Source of the DNA: Campylobacter gastrosuis
GTDB lineage: Bacteria; Campylobacterota; Campylobacteria; Campylobacterales; Campylobacteraceae
Assembly (NCBI RefSeq): GCF_030249845.1
Contig: NZ_JANURM010000004.1
Span: 106,098-170,097 of the forward strand
Length of the DNA: 64,000 nt
Direction of reading: 5' to 3'
Notes under the pieces: generated by a model
The model's input: only the letters and a program-made list of their open reading frames with translations
What the model was told of the DNA's origin: nothing
Databases searched by the model: none
Made by a program: the position numbers and the translations under genes
Shown: positions 19,133-28,971 of the stretch, one piece after another
Layout: every line of letters begins with the position of its first letter
Numbering within the stretch: the first letter of the stretch is position 1

Positions 19133-21881
19133 CGCTTAAAACCTTTGCACATCTATCACACGGCTCATTTTCACTCACGCTTACAAATTTCCAGCATCTT
19201 GGGCATTTGTGAGCTGTTGAGAGAACAATCTTAAATTTCACGCTATCAATCTCAAACTCTGCTAACGCCTTAGATTCATCAATTTTATTAACCCTGCTTA
19301 CCATATAAAAGTCGCTTATATCGGTGCTATCAAGGGCTAAAATTTCAGCGGAGCTGGTTTGTAAATCAAGCTCCAATGTTGATTTTATCACCTTATCTTT
19401 TTTAAGCACGTCAATTAACTCAAAAAATTTAGCACGGCTTAATAAAATCAGCTCATCATCAACGCTAAAATCAAAATTTAACGGCTCATAAACTAGGTCA
19501 AAGGCGTCTTTGAAATTTTGCTTGATGATTTTTGGAGCGTAGTCCATAACCTCATCAATTGTGTATGTTAAAGTAGGTGCTAAAAGCGGTAAGAGCGAAC
19601 GTGTTATTAACGCCATAGCCGATTGTGCCGAGCGTCTTTGTTTGCCGTTTTTGCTGTCGCAGTAAAGGCGGTCTTTGCAAATATCAAGGTAAATTCCGCT
19701 TAAATCGGCTGATAGAAAATTTAAAAGCACGTTAAAGCCCTTTGAAAAATCATAGCTTCTAAATGCTCTCTCTGCCTCATCAAACGCGCGTTTAGCACGG
19801 CTTAAAATCCACTTATCAAGCAGGTTAAAATCTGTTGTAATCTCGTCTAAATCATTGACATTTGCTAGTAAAAATCTTATCGTGTTTCTTATTTTTCTGT
19901 ATTGTTCGCTGACTTGTTTTAGGATATTATCGCCAATTTTTAGGTCGCCAGAGTAGTCGCTAAGTCCGACCCAAAGGCGTAAAATTTCAACGCCGTGCTC
20001 CTTTGCCACGTCTTGTGGAGCGATGACGTTGCCCTTGCTTTTGCTCATCTTCTCGCCCTTGCTATCAACGGTAAATCCGTGCGTTAAAACCGCCTTGTAA
20101 GGGGCTTTTTCATTAACTGCTGTGCTTACAAGAAGTGAGCTTTGAAACCAGCCCCTATGCTGGTCTGAACCCTCTAAATACATACTGGCTGGATACGCGC
20201 CGCTATCGTAGTTTTGGCTTTGTAAGACCGCTTGCCACGTTGAGCCACTATCAAACCAAACGTCAAGTATATCCATAACTTTTTCTAAATTTTCTGGCTT
20301 ATATTTTGAAGCTGGATTTAAAAGCTCGCTAATCTCTAAATCCCACCACGCATCAGCACCTTTAACGTCAAAAATTTTTGCCACGTAGTCTAAAACATCG
20401 GCATCAAAAATTGGCTCTTTTGTCGCTTTGTCCCTAAAAAAGGCGATTGGCACACCCCAGTCACGTTGGCGTGAGATACACCAGTCTGGGCGATTTTGTA
20501 TCATTGAGCCTATTCTTTTTACGCCACTTGCTGGGTAAAATTTCACATTTTCAAGCTCGTTTAACGCAACCTCTCTAAGCGTTTTAGAGCCTAGTTTTGC
20601 CTCATCCATCGTGATAAACCACTGCTTTGTGGCTCTGTAAATTACTGGCTTGTGAGTTCGCCAACAATGAGGATATGAGTGTGTAAATTTTGAGGCGTGA
20701 AGCAGATTTTTACCTAAAATTTCTAAAATTTTATCATTTGCTTTAAAGATATGAAGCCCCACAAACTCATCAACCACGTCCGCTCTAAACAGCCCTTTGG
20801 CTTTTAGCGTTTCATCATAAAGTCCGCCGTCATCAACAGGCATTAAAACTTCGCTAATGCCGTTTTTTAGACACACATAGTAGTCATCTTCGCCGTGACC
20901 TGGTGCGGTATGAACTAGCCCAGTCCCGCCGTCGGTGGTAACGTGCTCGCCTAGTAAAAACTGCGATTTTCTGCCGTTTAGCGGATTTATGGCGTGAAGT
21001 TTTTCTATTTCTTGGGCTTTAAATTCTTGTTTAATCTCGCCGTTTGTTAGCCCAAGTTTTACTAAATTTTCAAGCAAAGCCTTTGCAAAGATTAAATTTT
21101 CAGCCGTTAGGACGTAAATTTCATCTGGATTTAGGCTGATTGCCTGATTTGCTGGCAAAGTCCAAGGCGTGGTCGTCCAGATAACTGCATTTGCCTCTTT
21201 TACGTTAAGTTTATTTAGTGCGTCTGTATCAAGGTTAAAGGCGACGTAAATTGAGTGGTCTTCTTTATCCTCATACTCAACCTCGGCTTCTGCCAGTGCT
21301 GAGCGCGCTGCCCAGCTCCAATAAACTGGCTTACTTCGTTCAATCAAAAGCCCCTTTTTAGCTATCTCACATAAGGCTCTGTAAATGTCGGCTTCAAACT
21401 CAAATTTCATCGTTAAATACGGATTTTCAAAGTCGCCAATCACGCCAAGTGATTTAAACTCATCGCCTTGAATTTTTATAAATTCACGTGCGTGAGCCCT
21501 ACAATGCTCTCTAATCTCGCTCTTACTTAGGCTCTTTTTTTTCTCGCCAAGCTTTACTTCAACCTGCTGTTCTATCGGCAGTCCGTGGCAGTCCCAGCCC
21601 GGCACGTAGCGGATATTTTCGCCAAAAAAGTAGTGTGTTTTTGTAATGATGTCTTTTAAAATTTTATTTAAGGCGTGTCCGATATGTAGGCGTCCGTTTG
21701 CATAAGGCGGGCCGTCGTGGATAGCAAAAAATTTCTCGGCATTTTTGCGATTTTGTTTCATTTTTTCATAAATTTTACGCTCGTTGTGCCACGAATTTAT
21801 GCGTTCTGGCTCGTTTTGGGGCAGGTTTGCACGCATTGGAAATTCAGTAGCAGGGAGCAAAAGAGTATCTTTGTAGTCCAT
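19122..21881 (-). CDS. ileS: Isoleucyl-tRNA synthetase
   Basis: 919 residues, full length. Class I synthetase with HIGHAL near residue 67, KMSKSKGN near 612, and an editing domain containing [15 protein letters not shown]. The C-terminal zinc finger has CPRCWKF and [11 protein letters not shown] at 21881 follows CAAGGTAAAATT. Confidence 0.98.
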   Translation of the reverse strand: MDYKDTLLLPATEFPMRANLPQNEPERINSWHNERKIYEKMKQNRKNAEKFFAIHDGPPYANGRLHIGHALNKILKDIITKTHYFFGENIRYVPGWDCHGLPIEQQVEVKLGEKKKSLSKSEIREHCRAHAREFIKIQGDEFKSLGVIGDFENPYLTMKFEFEADIYRALCEIAKKGLLIERSKPVYWSWAARSALAEAEVEYEDKEDHSIYVAFNLDTDALNKLNVKEANAVIWTTTPWTLPANQAISLNPDEIYVLTAENLIFAKALLENLVKLGLTNGEIKQEFKAQEIEKLHAINPLNGRKSQFLLGEHVTTDGGTGLVHTAPGHGEDDYYVCLKNGISEVLMPVDDGGLYDETLKAKGLFRADVVDEFVGLHIFKANDKILEILGKNLLHASKFTHSYPHCWRTHKPVIYRATKQWFITMDEAKLGSKTLREVALNELENVKFYPASGVKRIGSMIQNRPDWCISRQRDWGVPIAFFRDKATKEPIFDADVLDYVAKIFDVKGADAWWDLEISELLNPASKYKPENLEKVMDILDVWFDSGSTWQAVLQSQNYDSGAYPASMYLEGSDQHRGWFQSSLLVSTAVNEKAPYKAVLTHGFTVDSKGEKMSKSKGNVIAPQDVAKEHGVEILRLWVGLSDYSGDLKIGDNILKQVSEQYRKIRNTIRFLLANVNDLDEITTDFNLLDKWILSRAKRAFDEAERAFRSYDFSKGFNVLLNFLSADLSGIYLDICKDRLYCDSKNGKQRRSAQSAMALITRSLLPLLAPTLTYTIDEVMDYAPKIIKQNFKDAFDLVYEPLNFDFSVDDELILLSRAKFFELIDVLKKDKVIKSTLELDLQTSSAEILALDSTDISDFYMVSRVNKIDESKALAEFEIDSVKFKIVLSTAHKCPRCWKFVSVSENEPCDRCAKVLSGVC

Positions 21882-21908
21882 AATTTTACCTTGTAAATAA
21901 ATTTGCAG

Positions 21909-21914
21909 ATTGTA
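21909..21914 (-). promoter_or_regulatory. Candidate -10 box of ileS
   Basis: On the minus strand TACAAT, preceded by GA, lies about 28 bases before the ileS ATG at 21881. It sits in the divergent gap shared with the cinA-like gene. Confidence 0.4.
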
Positions 21915-21957
21915 TCTTAAAGTGTGTTATATAGGGCTTAAAATTTTAAAAAAGTGG

Positions 21958-21963
21958 TATAAT
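21958..21963 (+). promoter_or_regulatory. -10 box of the cinA-like gene
   Basis: A perfect TATAAT preceded by GTGG lies 21 bases upstream of the ATG at 21985. It shows that the start cannot be at an in-frame codon further upstream such as 21910. Confidence 0.55.
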
Positions 21964-21984
21964 TTGGCAAAAACAGGGGGTAAG

Positions 21985-23082
21985 ATGAGGCATAGAATTT
22001 TAATTGTCGGCGATGAGCTTAAAATGAATAAGCCTATGTTAAACTACATTTATGAGAGTTATGAGAGCCATTTTGGCGAGCTTGGCGATATTAGTTTTGT
22101 TACTAAAAGTAACACAGAATTTCTTTTTGTGGTTGAGAATTTAATAGAAGGCTATGACTCGCTTTGCATTTTTGCAGATGATGAAAACTACGGCATAATG
22201 GCTAGAAATTTAGCCACGCTAAGCGGAGATGTGCTTGAAATAAACGACAATCAAACTCTGGTCGCAAAGAACGCAATTAGCGTAAATCAGGGCAGTTTTT
22301 TAATAAAACTAAACGAAACATTTATAAATTTAATCACGGCAAACTCAGGGCAAAAACTGCCAGAAATTTTGGTAAAAAACGATGATGAGGTGAGTGAATT
22401 TTTTATCTTTGATACGGACACAAAGAGCGTGAAAATTTTGCTAAAACCACTGGCAAATCCCTATAAAGTGGGCGTTAGCATTAGCGAAATTTTACCAAAT
22501 TTATCAGCCATAAAGGTCGTTGCTTGGCAGTTTGGCAGCGTTAGCGGATTTAAAAAAAGCGTGAAAAATCTATTTTCAAATAAGATGATTGATGATAAAA
22601 ATCTCATAAAATTTATAGCTGATAAAATGATACAAAATGGCGTGAAAATCACGTTTGCTGAGTCCTGCTCGGCTGGACTTTGTGCGGCTAGCATAGCAAA
22701 ATTTAGCGGTATTTCTGAGATTTTTGACGGCTCACTTGTAACTTATGCAAACGCAATAAAACACGAGTGGCTGGGCGTTAGCGATAAAATTTTAAGCGAG
22801 TTTGGAGCGGTTAGCAAGGAGTGCGTGGAGGCGATGACGCAGGGTGCTTTAAGGTCATCGTATGCTGATTTTGCCATTGCCGTTAGCGGGATAGCTGGTC
22901 CAAATGGTGGCAGTGATGAAAAGCCAGTTGGGCTGGTTTATGTTTCAATTTTACACAAAAGTGGCGAGAGTTTAACGCAAAAATTAATGTTAAACGGCGA
23001 TAGAAATTATATCAGAGAGCAGAGCGTTCTTTCGGCGTTTTTGCTTATTTTAAAGCTAAAACCAGAGCTATTTTTTAGCTAA
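21985..23082 (+). CDS. CinA-like nicotinamide-nucleotide amidase family protein
   Basis: 365 residues from ATG 21985, preceded by CAGGGGGTAAG and a good -10 box. The C-terminal ~160 residues (about 205-365) are a CinA/PncC domain: TFAESCSAGLCAASIAKFSG with Ser near 225, GSLVTYANAIKHEWLGV, and AVSGIAGPNGGSDEKPVGLV. PncC deamidates NMN to nicotinate mononucleotide. The N-terminal ~200 residues begin RILIVGDELKMN, like the molybdopterin-binding-like domain of full CinA, but most of its usual motifs are absent. It may be a diverged CinA N-domain or a different one. It converges on the rhodanese pair. Confidence 0.85.
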   Translation: MRHRILIVGDELKMNKPMLNYIYESYESHFGELGDISFVTKSNTEFLFVVENLIEGYDSLCIFADDENYGIMARNLATLSGDVLEINDNQTLVAKNAISVNQGSFLIKLNETFINLITANSGQKLPEILVKNDDEVSEFFIFDTDTKSVKILLKPLANPYKVGVSISEILPNLSAIKVVAWQFGSVSGFKKSVKNLFSNKMIDDKNLIKFIADKMIQNGVKITFAESCSAGLCAASIAKFSGISEIFDGSLVTYANAIKHEWLGVSDKILSEFGAVSKECVEAMTQGALRSSYADFAIAVSGIAGPNGGSDEKPVGLVYVSILHKSGESLTQKLMLNGDRNYIREQSVLSAFLLILKLKPELFFS

Positions 23083-23109
23083 ATTTGCTACAAATCGTAG
23101 CAAATTTAG
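23079..23109. terminator. Bidirectional hairpin terminator
   Basis: CTAAATTTGCTAC (23079-23091) and GTAGCAAATTTAG (23097-23109) are a perfect 13-base inverted repeat with loop AAATC. It lies between the convergent cinA-like and rhodanese genes and contains both stop codons. T-rich and A-rich flanks (TTTTTTAG upstream, TCTTTATAA downstream) suit termination in both directions. Confidence 0.8.
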
Positions 23110-23480
23110 TCTTTATAAGGCGTAGTGATATAGCCTTGTTCTACTAGCTTTTTAATACCGCCTTCAAATATCGTAATATCAAGCCCCGGAGCATCCAAAA
23201 GCTCGGCTACAAATTTACTTCTACGTCCGCCACGACAGATTAGAGCAAACGGCTTTGAAGTGTCAATTTGAGCACTAATATCACCCCAAAGTTTATCTTT
23301 ATCCTTGCTAAAATCAACAAGTTTTGCACCCTTAATAATGCCCATTTCACGCCTTTCAACAGGCACTCTAATATCTACGATTTGATCAAATTTCTCAATA
23401 TTTGCAGGTGTTGCTGGCAAAATTTTTATATCGCCAAACGCCAAAAATAGGCACGATGATAAAAGCAGAATTTTTCTCAC
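23106..23480 (-). CDS. Periplasmic rhodanese-like protein, copy 1
   Basis: 124 residues from GTG 23480 after AAGGATTAGCC. A short signal peptide (RKILLLSSCLFLAFG) suggests export. The rhodanese domain has IVDIRVPVERREMGII and the active loop ICRGGRRSKFVAELL with Cys near 83. It lies two bases after a close paralogue and shares the C-terminal end TTPYKD. The physiological sulfur acceptor is unknown. The signal peptide contains a Cys after LLSS, but a lipobox is not clear. Confidence 0.85.
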   Translation of the reverse strand: MRKILLLSSCLFLAFGDIKILPATPANIEKFDQIVDIRVPVERREMGIIKGAKLVDFSKDKDKLWGDISAQIDTSKPFALICRGGRRSKFVAELLDAPGLDITIFEGGIKKLVEQGYITTPYKD

Positions 23481-23482
23481 GG

Positions 23483-23857
23483 CTAATCCTTATAAGGTGT
23501 AGTTTCGTAACCAAGATTGATTAAATGGCTCATACCACCATCTAAATTTGTTATATCTAACCCATCGCCGTCAATCATACGTGCGGCAAAATCGCTTCTA
23601 CGACCACTTCGGCAGATGATTGCTATTGGTTTTTTTAAATCCACATTGGCTTTGATTTCGTTTAAAAATCTCTCTTTATCTTGTGTTAGTGAGATTGTCT
23701 TTGCACCCTTGATAATGCCAGTTTCTCGCCACTCCTCAGGCGTTCTGACATCTATAATCTGCTCAAATTTTGCGACATTTTCAGGCGTTGCTTCAAGGAC
23801 GTTAATTTGTGCAAAAATTGATGAAAAACAGGCAAATGGTAGTAAAAATCGCTTCAT
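23483..23857 (-). CDS. Periplasmic rhodanese-like protein, copy 2
   Basis: 124 residues, ATG 23857 with GGAGAG upstream. Signal peptide KRFLLPFACFSSIFA, then a rhodanese domain with IIDVRTPEEWRETGIIKGA and active loop ICRSGRRSDFAARMI (Cys near 84). It is the same length as the downstream gene and clearly related to it; tandem duplication is inferred. This copy keeps the more canonical VRTPEEW motif. Confidence 0.87.
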   Translation of the reverse strand: MKRFLLPFACFSSIFAQINVLEATPENVAKFEQIIDVRTPEEWRETGIIKGAKTISLTQDKERFLNEIKANVDLKKPIAIICRSGRRSDFAARMIDGDGLDITNLDGGMSHLINLGYETTPYKD

Positions 23858-23965
23858 ACTCTCTCCTTAAAATTTTTATTTTAGTGAAAATCTAGCATAA
23901 AAAACTTAATAAATTAATAACTTAGATTTTTGATAAAATAGCGATAAAAATTTCAAAGGCATTTT

Positions 23966-24523
23966 ATGAAAAAACGTTGCGAGTGGTGCGAAAAGGACGA
24001 GCTTTACAGGGCGTATCACGATGATGAGTGGGGCGAAATTGTGCGTGATGAGCGTGTTTTGTTTGAATTTTTAGTGCTTGAAACTATGCAAGCCGGGCTT
24101 AGTTGGCACACGATTTTAAAAAAGCGTGAGGCGATGAGAGTGGCTTTTGATGATTTTGACTATCATAAAATCGCACTTTATGATGATAAAAAGGTTGAAA
24201 TTTTAATGCAAAATGACAAAATTTTAAAAAACCGCCTAAAACTAAAATCGCTTAGCCAAAATGCAGTTTCGTTTATGAAAATTCAAAGCGAGTTTGGCTC
24301 ATTTTACGCATATATTTGGGGTTTTATAAATAATAAACAAATAGTTTTAAAACCGCAAAATTTAAGCCAAATAAACGCCACAAGCCCTTTAAGCGATGAA
24401 ATTTCAAAGGATATGAAAAAGCGTGGATTTAAATTTGTCGGTAGCACCACGATTTACTCGTTTTTACAAGCAGTTGGCGTGATAAGCGAGCATTTGGCTT
24501 ATTGTTTTAAATTTAAAGGTTAA
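23966..24523 (+). CDS. tag: DNA-3-methyladenine glycosylase I
   Basis: 185 residues. Tag excises 3-methyladenine from alkylated DNA. The N-terminus RCEWCEKDELYRAYHDDEWG is diagnostic and includes zinc-binding Cys and the catalytic-region Trp/Glu residues. LETMQAGLSWHTILKKREAM, GFKFVGSTTIYSFLQAVGVI and the C-terminal zinc His in SEHLAYCF complete the fold. ATG 23966 follows AAAGGCATTTT. Confidence 0.97.
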   Translation: MKKRCEWCEKDELYRAYHDDEWGEIVRDERVLFEFLVLETMQAGLSWHTILKKREAMRVAFDDFDYHKIALYDDKKVEILMQNDKILKNRLKLKSLSQNAVSFMKIQSEFGSFYAYIWGFINNKQIVLKPQNLSQINATSPLSDEISKDMKKRGFKFVGSTTIYSFLQAVGVISEHLAYCFKFKG

Positions 24524-24566
24524 GCAAATTTTGGTTAAAATCGGCTAAAAATTTTAAAGGCGTGAA

Positions 24567-25874
24567 TTGAAAAAGGTGCATTTTATCGGTATCGGCGGCA
24601 TTGGCATTAGTGCGATTGCTAGGTTTTTAAACGAAAAGGGTCATAAAATCAGTGGCAGCGACATAAAAGAGAGCAAAATCACAAAAGAGCTTGAAAATGA
24701 GGGCATTGAGGTCATCACGCCACACTCAAAAGAGGCGATAAAAGATCAGGATTTTGTGGTCTATTCAGCAGCGATCAAAGATGATAACATTGAGCTAATC
24801 ACCGCAAAAGAGCGTGGCATAAAGTGTCTTTCACGAAAAGAAGCCCTGCCTTACGTGCTTGATGATAAAAAGGTCTTTGCAGTCGCTGGCGCACACGGCA
24901 AAAGCACGACTACGGCGATGTTAGCCGCACTTATTGAAGGCTCGGCGATTATCGGTGCTATCTCAAAGCAGTTTGGCTCAAATATGCGTTATGAAACGAG
25001 CCAAAATGTCGTTTTTGAAGCCGATGAGAGCGATTCAAGCTTTCTTAACTCAAACCCATATCTAGCAATCGTAACAAACGCAGAGCCAGAACATATGGAG
25101 CATTACGATTATGATTTGGCTAAATTTCACGCTGCTTATCGTGGCTTTTTAGAGCGCGCAAAGGTGCGAGTTATCAATGCCGATGATGAGTTTTTAGCCA
25201 CGCTTAAAATTGACGCAATTAGGCTAAATCCAAGCACGGATATTACGGATTTAAGTATGGTTGTTCGTGATTATCAGCCATTTACTAGCTTTAACCTTAA
25301 AAATTTAGGTAAATTTGAGGTCTTTGGTATGGGCGAGCATATCGCAATTGACGCTAGTTTGGCAATCCTAGCAGCACTTGATGAGCTGCCACTTAAAACA
25401 ATAAAGCAAAATTTACTAAATTTTCAGGGCATAAAAAAGCGTTTTGATATTTTATACGCAAGTAAAAATTACGTTTTAATTGATGATTACGCTCATCATC
25501 CAACCGAGATAAAAGCCACGCTAAACTCGGTCTTTGAATACGCAAAACTGCTTGGCATTACGCGTGTTGTAGCCATTTTTCAGCCACACAGATACACAAG
25601 ACTTAGTGCGAATTTAAAGGGATTTAGTGAGTGTTTTAAGGGCGTTAGTGAGCTTGTGATTATGCCAGTTTATGCTGCTGGTGAAAGCCCGGTTGAGATT
25701 GATATGAAGGAGAATTTCAAGGCTTACGACCCGATTTTTACCGATAAAATTTCAAGGGTTGATGAAGCCATTGAGTTTGATGATGAGTTTGGCGTTAAGC
25801 ACCGCCTTGATGATGGCATTGTCATTGGCTTTGGGGCTGGGGACATTAGCGTTTTATTAAGGGGCAATAAATGA
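24567..25874 (+). CDS. murC: UDP-N-acetylmuramate--L-alanine ligase
   Basis: 435 residues. MurC adds L-Ala to UDP-MurNAc in the cytoplasm. Nucleotide-binding start FIGIGGIGISAIARFL, ATP loop GAHGKSTTTAML near 108, FEADESDSSFL, and VLIDDYAHHPTEIKATL with the family DYAHHP motif. It starts at TTG 24567 with AAAGGCGTGAA upstream. It heads a tight cluster with two unknown genes and mutS2. Confidence 0.97.
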   Translation: MKKVHFIGIGGIGISAIARFLNEKGHKISGSDIKESKITKELENEGIEVITPHSKEAIKDQDFVVYSAAIKDDNIELITAKERGIKCLSRKEALPYVLDDKKVFAVAGAHGKSTTTAMLAALIEGSAIIGAISKQFGSNMRYETSQNVVFEADESDSSFLNSNPYLAIVTNAEPEHMEHYDYDLAKFHAAYRGFLERAKVRVINADDEFLATLKIDAIRLNPSTDITDLSMVVRDYQPFTSFNLKNLGKFEVFGMGEHIAIDASLAILAALDELPLKTIKQNLLNFQGIKKRFDILYASKNYVLIDDYAHHPTEIKATLNSVFEYAKLLGITRVVAIFQPHRYTRLSANLKGFSECFKGVSELVIMPVYAAGESPVEIDMKENFKAYDPIFTDKISRVDEAIEFDDEFGVKHRLDDGIVIGFGAGDISVLLRGNK

Positions 25875-26377
25875 GCGAAATTTTAGAGCTTGGCGATGAA
25901 AATCTTGATGAAAAAAGCGATGATGATGAGCTTAGAGCGTTAATTTATGAGCGTTTGGGCTTGGAGTTTGGCTCACTTAAAAGCGAAAGTGGCAACGACT
26001 GGGTTAGGGCAAAAGCCGAAGTTGAGGCTGAAATTTCGGCTAAATTAAACACAAAATTAAACGAAGAGATACCAAAAGATGAAAAAAGCGAGAATGAAAT
26101 TTTAGAAAAAATCAGAAACGAAATTTTAGATGACATACAAAAAGATGAGCTTATAAAAAGTGCTAAAAAAGACGTCCTAATCGCCCTAGCAAGGCACCAG
26201 AGCCTAAATGACATTCAGATTGAAAATATGCTTTTAAACGCCCCATATTTGTGCGTTAAAGAGCTATCAAAAAAGCCAAATCTCACGCCACAAACCATAA
26301 ATTTACTCTTTAAAAAAACGGCAAAACAGCCACGACTTTATGATGAGATAATCAGGGCGTTAAAGGAGATAAAATGA
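25871..26377 (+). CDS. Hypothetical acidic helical protein
   Basis: 168 residues, start ATG overlapping the murC stop as ATGA. The first ~100 residues are strongly charged and acidic with predicted helix (SEILELGDENLDEKSDDDEL, then a Lys/Glu-rich stretch). The last ~70 carry regular LN-x-Q and L-T-x-Q-type helices (HQSLNDIQIENMLL, NLTPQTINLLFKK), reminiscent of short helical repeats. I recognise no family. Co-translation with murC and the next gene suggests an envelope or DNA-repair neighbour but proves nothing. Confidence 0.75.
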   Translation: MSEILELGDENLDEKSDDDELRALIYERLGLEFGSLKSESGNDWVRAKAEVEAEISAKLNTKLNEEIPKDEKSENEILEKIRNEILDDIQKDELIKSAKKDVLIALARHQSLNDIQIENMLLNAPYLCVKELSKKPNLTPQTINLLFKKTAKQPRLYDEIIRALKEIK

Positions 26378-26721
26378 TAAGATACCTGCTCGTTTTTGCT
26401 GCATTGGGGCTTCTTTTTTGGGCGATTTGGTCGCTAAAAAATGAGTTTTTAAGCAAAAAATTAAAGGGCGTTTTAAGCCTATTTTTACTGCTATTTTTGG
26501 CGTTTGCCTACTTTTATCAGAGCAGTTTTGATGATAAAAGCGAGAAAAATATGCAAATTTTAAACGCATTTAAGCAGGGCAAAGTGATAAAATGTGGCGA
26601 TTTTAACGTTACAAACGACAGATTTAACTACGAATTTGGCACGGCGTGTTTTGTTGCAAAGCGAAACATTAGCGAGTTAAACGGCGTGATAATTGAAATT
26701 TCAAAGTGCAAATATGATTGA
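26374..26721 (+). CDS. Hypothetical membrane protein upstream of mutS2
   Basis: 115 residues, start overlapping the previous stop as ATGA. Two helices: residues 4-20 and about 30-50. A C-terminal ~60-residue domain follows, with two Cys (IKCGDF, TACFVAK) and a third near the end. From memory a similar small membrane protein precedes mutS2 in C. jejuni. Function unknown. Confidence 0.78.
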   Translation: MIRYLLVFAALGLLFWAIWSLKNEFLSKKLKGVLSLFLLLFLAFAYFYQSSFDDKSEKNMQILNAFKQGKVIKCGDFNVTNDRFNYEFGTACFVAKRNISELNGVIIEISKCKYD

Positions 26722-28918
26722 TGAGATATTTTTAAAGCTTGATTTAGGCGAGTATTTAGAGCGTTTAAACGCATTTTTAGCACGCCAAAAACCGATATTT
26801 TTACAAGGCGACAGAAACATTCATTTTAAAAATATCATAGAGCTTTCACGCCACGAATTTAACGCCCCGCCAAGCGTTTTAAACCTTGATGATGCACTAA
26901 TTAGGCTCTCAAAACAGGCAGTTTTAGGTATTAATGAGATTGGCGAGTTTGCCAAAATTTTGCACTATTTTAGCTACTTAAAGACGCTAAATTTTGATGA
27001 CAAGCTTGGCGAGTGGCTTTTAAAGATTGAAATTTTACCAGCGATGAACGAGATTGGGGCTTCGTTTGATAAAAACGCCCAGTTAAAAGATAGCATTGAT
27101 GAGCGATTTGTGCAGATTAAAAGCTCACTTGAAATGAAAAAAAAGCAGATTGACGCCGAGATTAGGCGACTAATCTACACAAAAAGCATAACGCCATATT
27201 TGGTTGATACGCAGGTGCATTTTGTAAATGAAAGTGAAACGCTCCTAGTCCGCGGTGGCTTTAATCACGCCCTTAAAGGCGTCGTGGCAGCTAGAAGCAG
27301 TGGCGGATATTTTTATGTCCTGCCAAGTGCGATTGAACGGCTAAAAAAGGAGCAGAGCGAGCTACTTGATAGGCGTGAAGAAGTTACATATGAGTATGCA
27401 AAAAAGTTTAGTGCCATTATGTCAAGGTCGCTGCCGTTTTTGAAATTTATAAACAACGCATTTGATATTTTTGACAGCTATCAGGCACGTGTAAATTTAG
27501 CCAAATCGTGCGATTTTGATTTTGTTTTACCAGATAATTCAAGCGACATTAGACTTAAAAATTTCGCCCACCCAGCACTTAAAAACCCAAAAAGCATAAG
27601 CGTTGATTTTACAAAATCTGTGCTTTTAATCACCGGTGTAAATGCTGGTGGCAAGTCAATGCTTTTAAAATCAATCATCACAGCCTCACTTCTAGCAAAG
27701 TATCTTTTGCCGATGAAAATTGACGCAAACGCCAGTAAAATCGGCGTTTTTAAGGATTATGAAACAATCATTGAAGACCCACAAAATGTCAAAAACGACA
27801 TCTCAACCTTTGCCGGTAGAATGCTAAGTTTTTCAAAGCTTTTTGGCAAAAAGTCCCTAATTATCGGCATTGATGAGATAGAGCTTGGCACCGATTTTGA
27901 AGAGGCAGCCAGTCTTTATAGCGTGCTAATTTCAAAGCTAATTGAGCAAAATATCAAGATGATAATCACAACTCATCACAAACGCCTAGCTATGCTTTTA
28001 TCAAAAAATAGCGAGGTTGAGCTGGTGGCTGCGCTTTATGATGAGGCGGTAAGACGCCCAAAATTTGAGTTTTTAAAAGGCACGATAGGCAAATCTTACG
28101 CTTTTGAAACGGCTGAGCGTTACGGCATACCTTTAAATTTAGTAGCAGAGGCGAAAAAAGAGTATGGTTTAGATAAACAAAACCTAAATGAAATCATCTC
28201 AAAAACGCTAAATTTAGAAGCAGAATTAAAAATAAAATTAGATGAAAATTTTAAGAAAGAGCAAAAACTTGATAGCTTGATTGAAAATTTAAAGAGCCAA
28301 AAAGAAAAAGATGAAACACGTGTAAATGAGCTAATCTCACGCCTTGAAAGGGAGTATTTTCACGCTATAAACGAGGCAAAAAATGCTGTAAAACTAAGCG
28401 ACACAAAAGAGAAGCAAAGAGCGATAAATAGGGCAAATGAAGCCAAAACAAATATCGCAAAACCAGAGATTAAAAAGGTAGAAATTTTAAATATCGGCGA
28501 TAGCGTTCGGTATGAAAAAATCAAAGGCGTTGTGTTATCAATTTCAAAAAATGAGGCGATGATTCAAAGCGATGGGATTAAGCTTAGAGTGCCTTTAAAT
28601 TTATTAAAGAAAAACGGCAACCCAGTCCAAGCTGAAACTAAACCAAAGGTAAATATAAAGGTGCAAAAACCAAAATCGGCAAATGTTGTGCTTGATTTGC
28701 ACGGACTTAGGGCTGATGAGGCGATTGATAGGCTTGATAAATTCATCTCAGATAGCCTAGTTATGGGCTTTGAAGAGGTTAGTGTTTATCACGGCATAGG
28801 CACTGGTAAGCTTGCTTTTGCAGTTAAAAATTTCTTAAAATCACACCCAAGTGTGAGAGAATTTTTTGACGCTCCGCCAAATCAAGGTGGATTTGGTGCA
28901 AAAATCGTGCGGTTTTAG
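26714..28918 (+). CDS. mutS2: MutS2 family endonuclease
   Basis: 734 residues from ATG 26714, which overlaps the previous stop in ATGATTGA. ATPase core with GVNAGGKSMLLK near 309, Walker B IIGIDEIELGTDFEEAASL and a MutS-type His motif ITTHHKRLA. A long charged coiled coil lies at about 500-600. The C-terminal Smr nuclease domain begins VLDLHGLRADEAIDRL near 659 and has HGIGTGKLAFAVKNFL. MutS2 acts on branched DNA and suppresses recombination, and in Helicobacter has a role in oxidative damage repair. Confidence 0.96.
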   Translation: MIDEIFLKLDLGEYLERLNAFLARQKPIFLQGDRNIHFKNIIELSRHEFNAPPSVLNLDDALIRLSKQAVLGINEIGEFAKILHYFSYLKTLNFDDKLGEWLLKIEILPAMNEIGASFDKNAQLKDSIDERFVQIKSSLEMKKKQIDAEIRRLIYTKSITPYLVDTQVHFVNESETLLVRGGFNHALKGVVAARSSGGYFYVLPSAIERLKKEQSELLDRREEVTYEYAKKFSAIMSRSLPFLKFINNAFDIFDSYQARVNLAKSCDFDFVLPDNSSDIRLKNFAHPALKNPKSISVDFTKSVLLITGVNAGGKSMLLKSIITASLLAKYLLPMKIDANASKIGVFKDYETIIEDPQNVKNDISTFAGRMLSFSKLFGKKSLIIGIDEIELGTDFEEAASLYSVLISKLIEQNIKMIITTHHKRLAMLLSKNSEVELVAALYDEAVRRPKFEFLKGTIGKSYAFETAERYGIPLNLVAEAKKEYGLDKQNLNEIISKTLNLEAELKIKLDENFKKEQKLDSLIENLKSQKEKDETRVNELISRLEREYFHAINEAKNAVKLSDTKEKQRAINRANEAKTNIAKPEIKKVEILNIGDSVRYEKIKGVVLSISKNEAMIQSDGIKLRVPLNLLKKNGNPVQAETKPKVNIKVQKPKSANVVLDLHGLRADEAIDRLDKFISDSLVMGFEEVSVYHGIGTGKLAFAVKNFLKSHPSVREFFDAPPNQGGFGAKIVRF

Positions 28919-28940
28919 CCAAAATTTTAAAAACAAATGA

Positions 28941-28946
28941 TACAAT
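28941..28946 (+). promoter_or_regulatory. Candidate -10 box of the GGDEF/EAL gene
   Basis: TACAAT preceded by TGA lies 26 bases before the ATG at 28972, in the 53-base gap after mutS2. Confidence 0.4.
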
Positions 28947-28971
28947 TTAGCGATAATTTTAGGGGTTTTAT

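Noticed and set aside
23517..23870. Plus-strand frame opposite the second rhodanese
   Set aside because: It is the complement of a gene with clear signal peptide and catalytic motif; no independent support.
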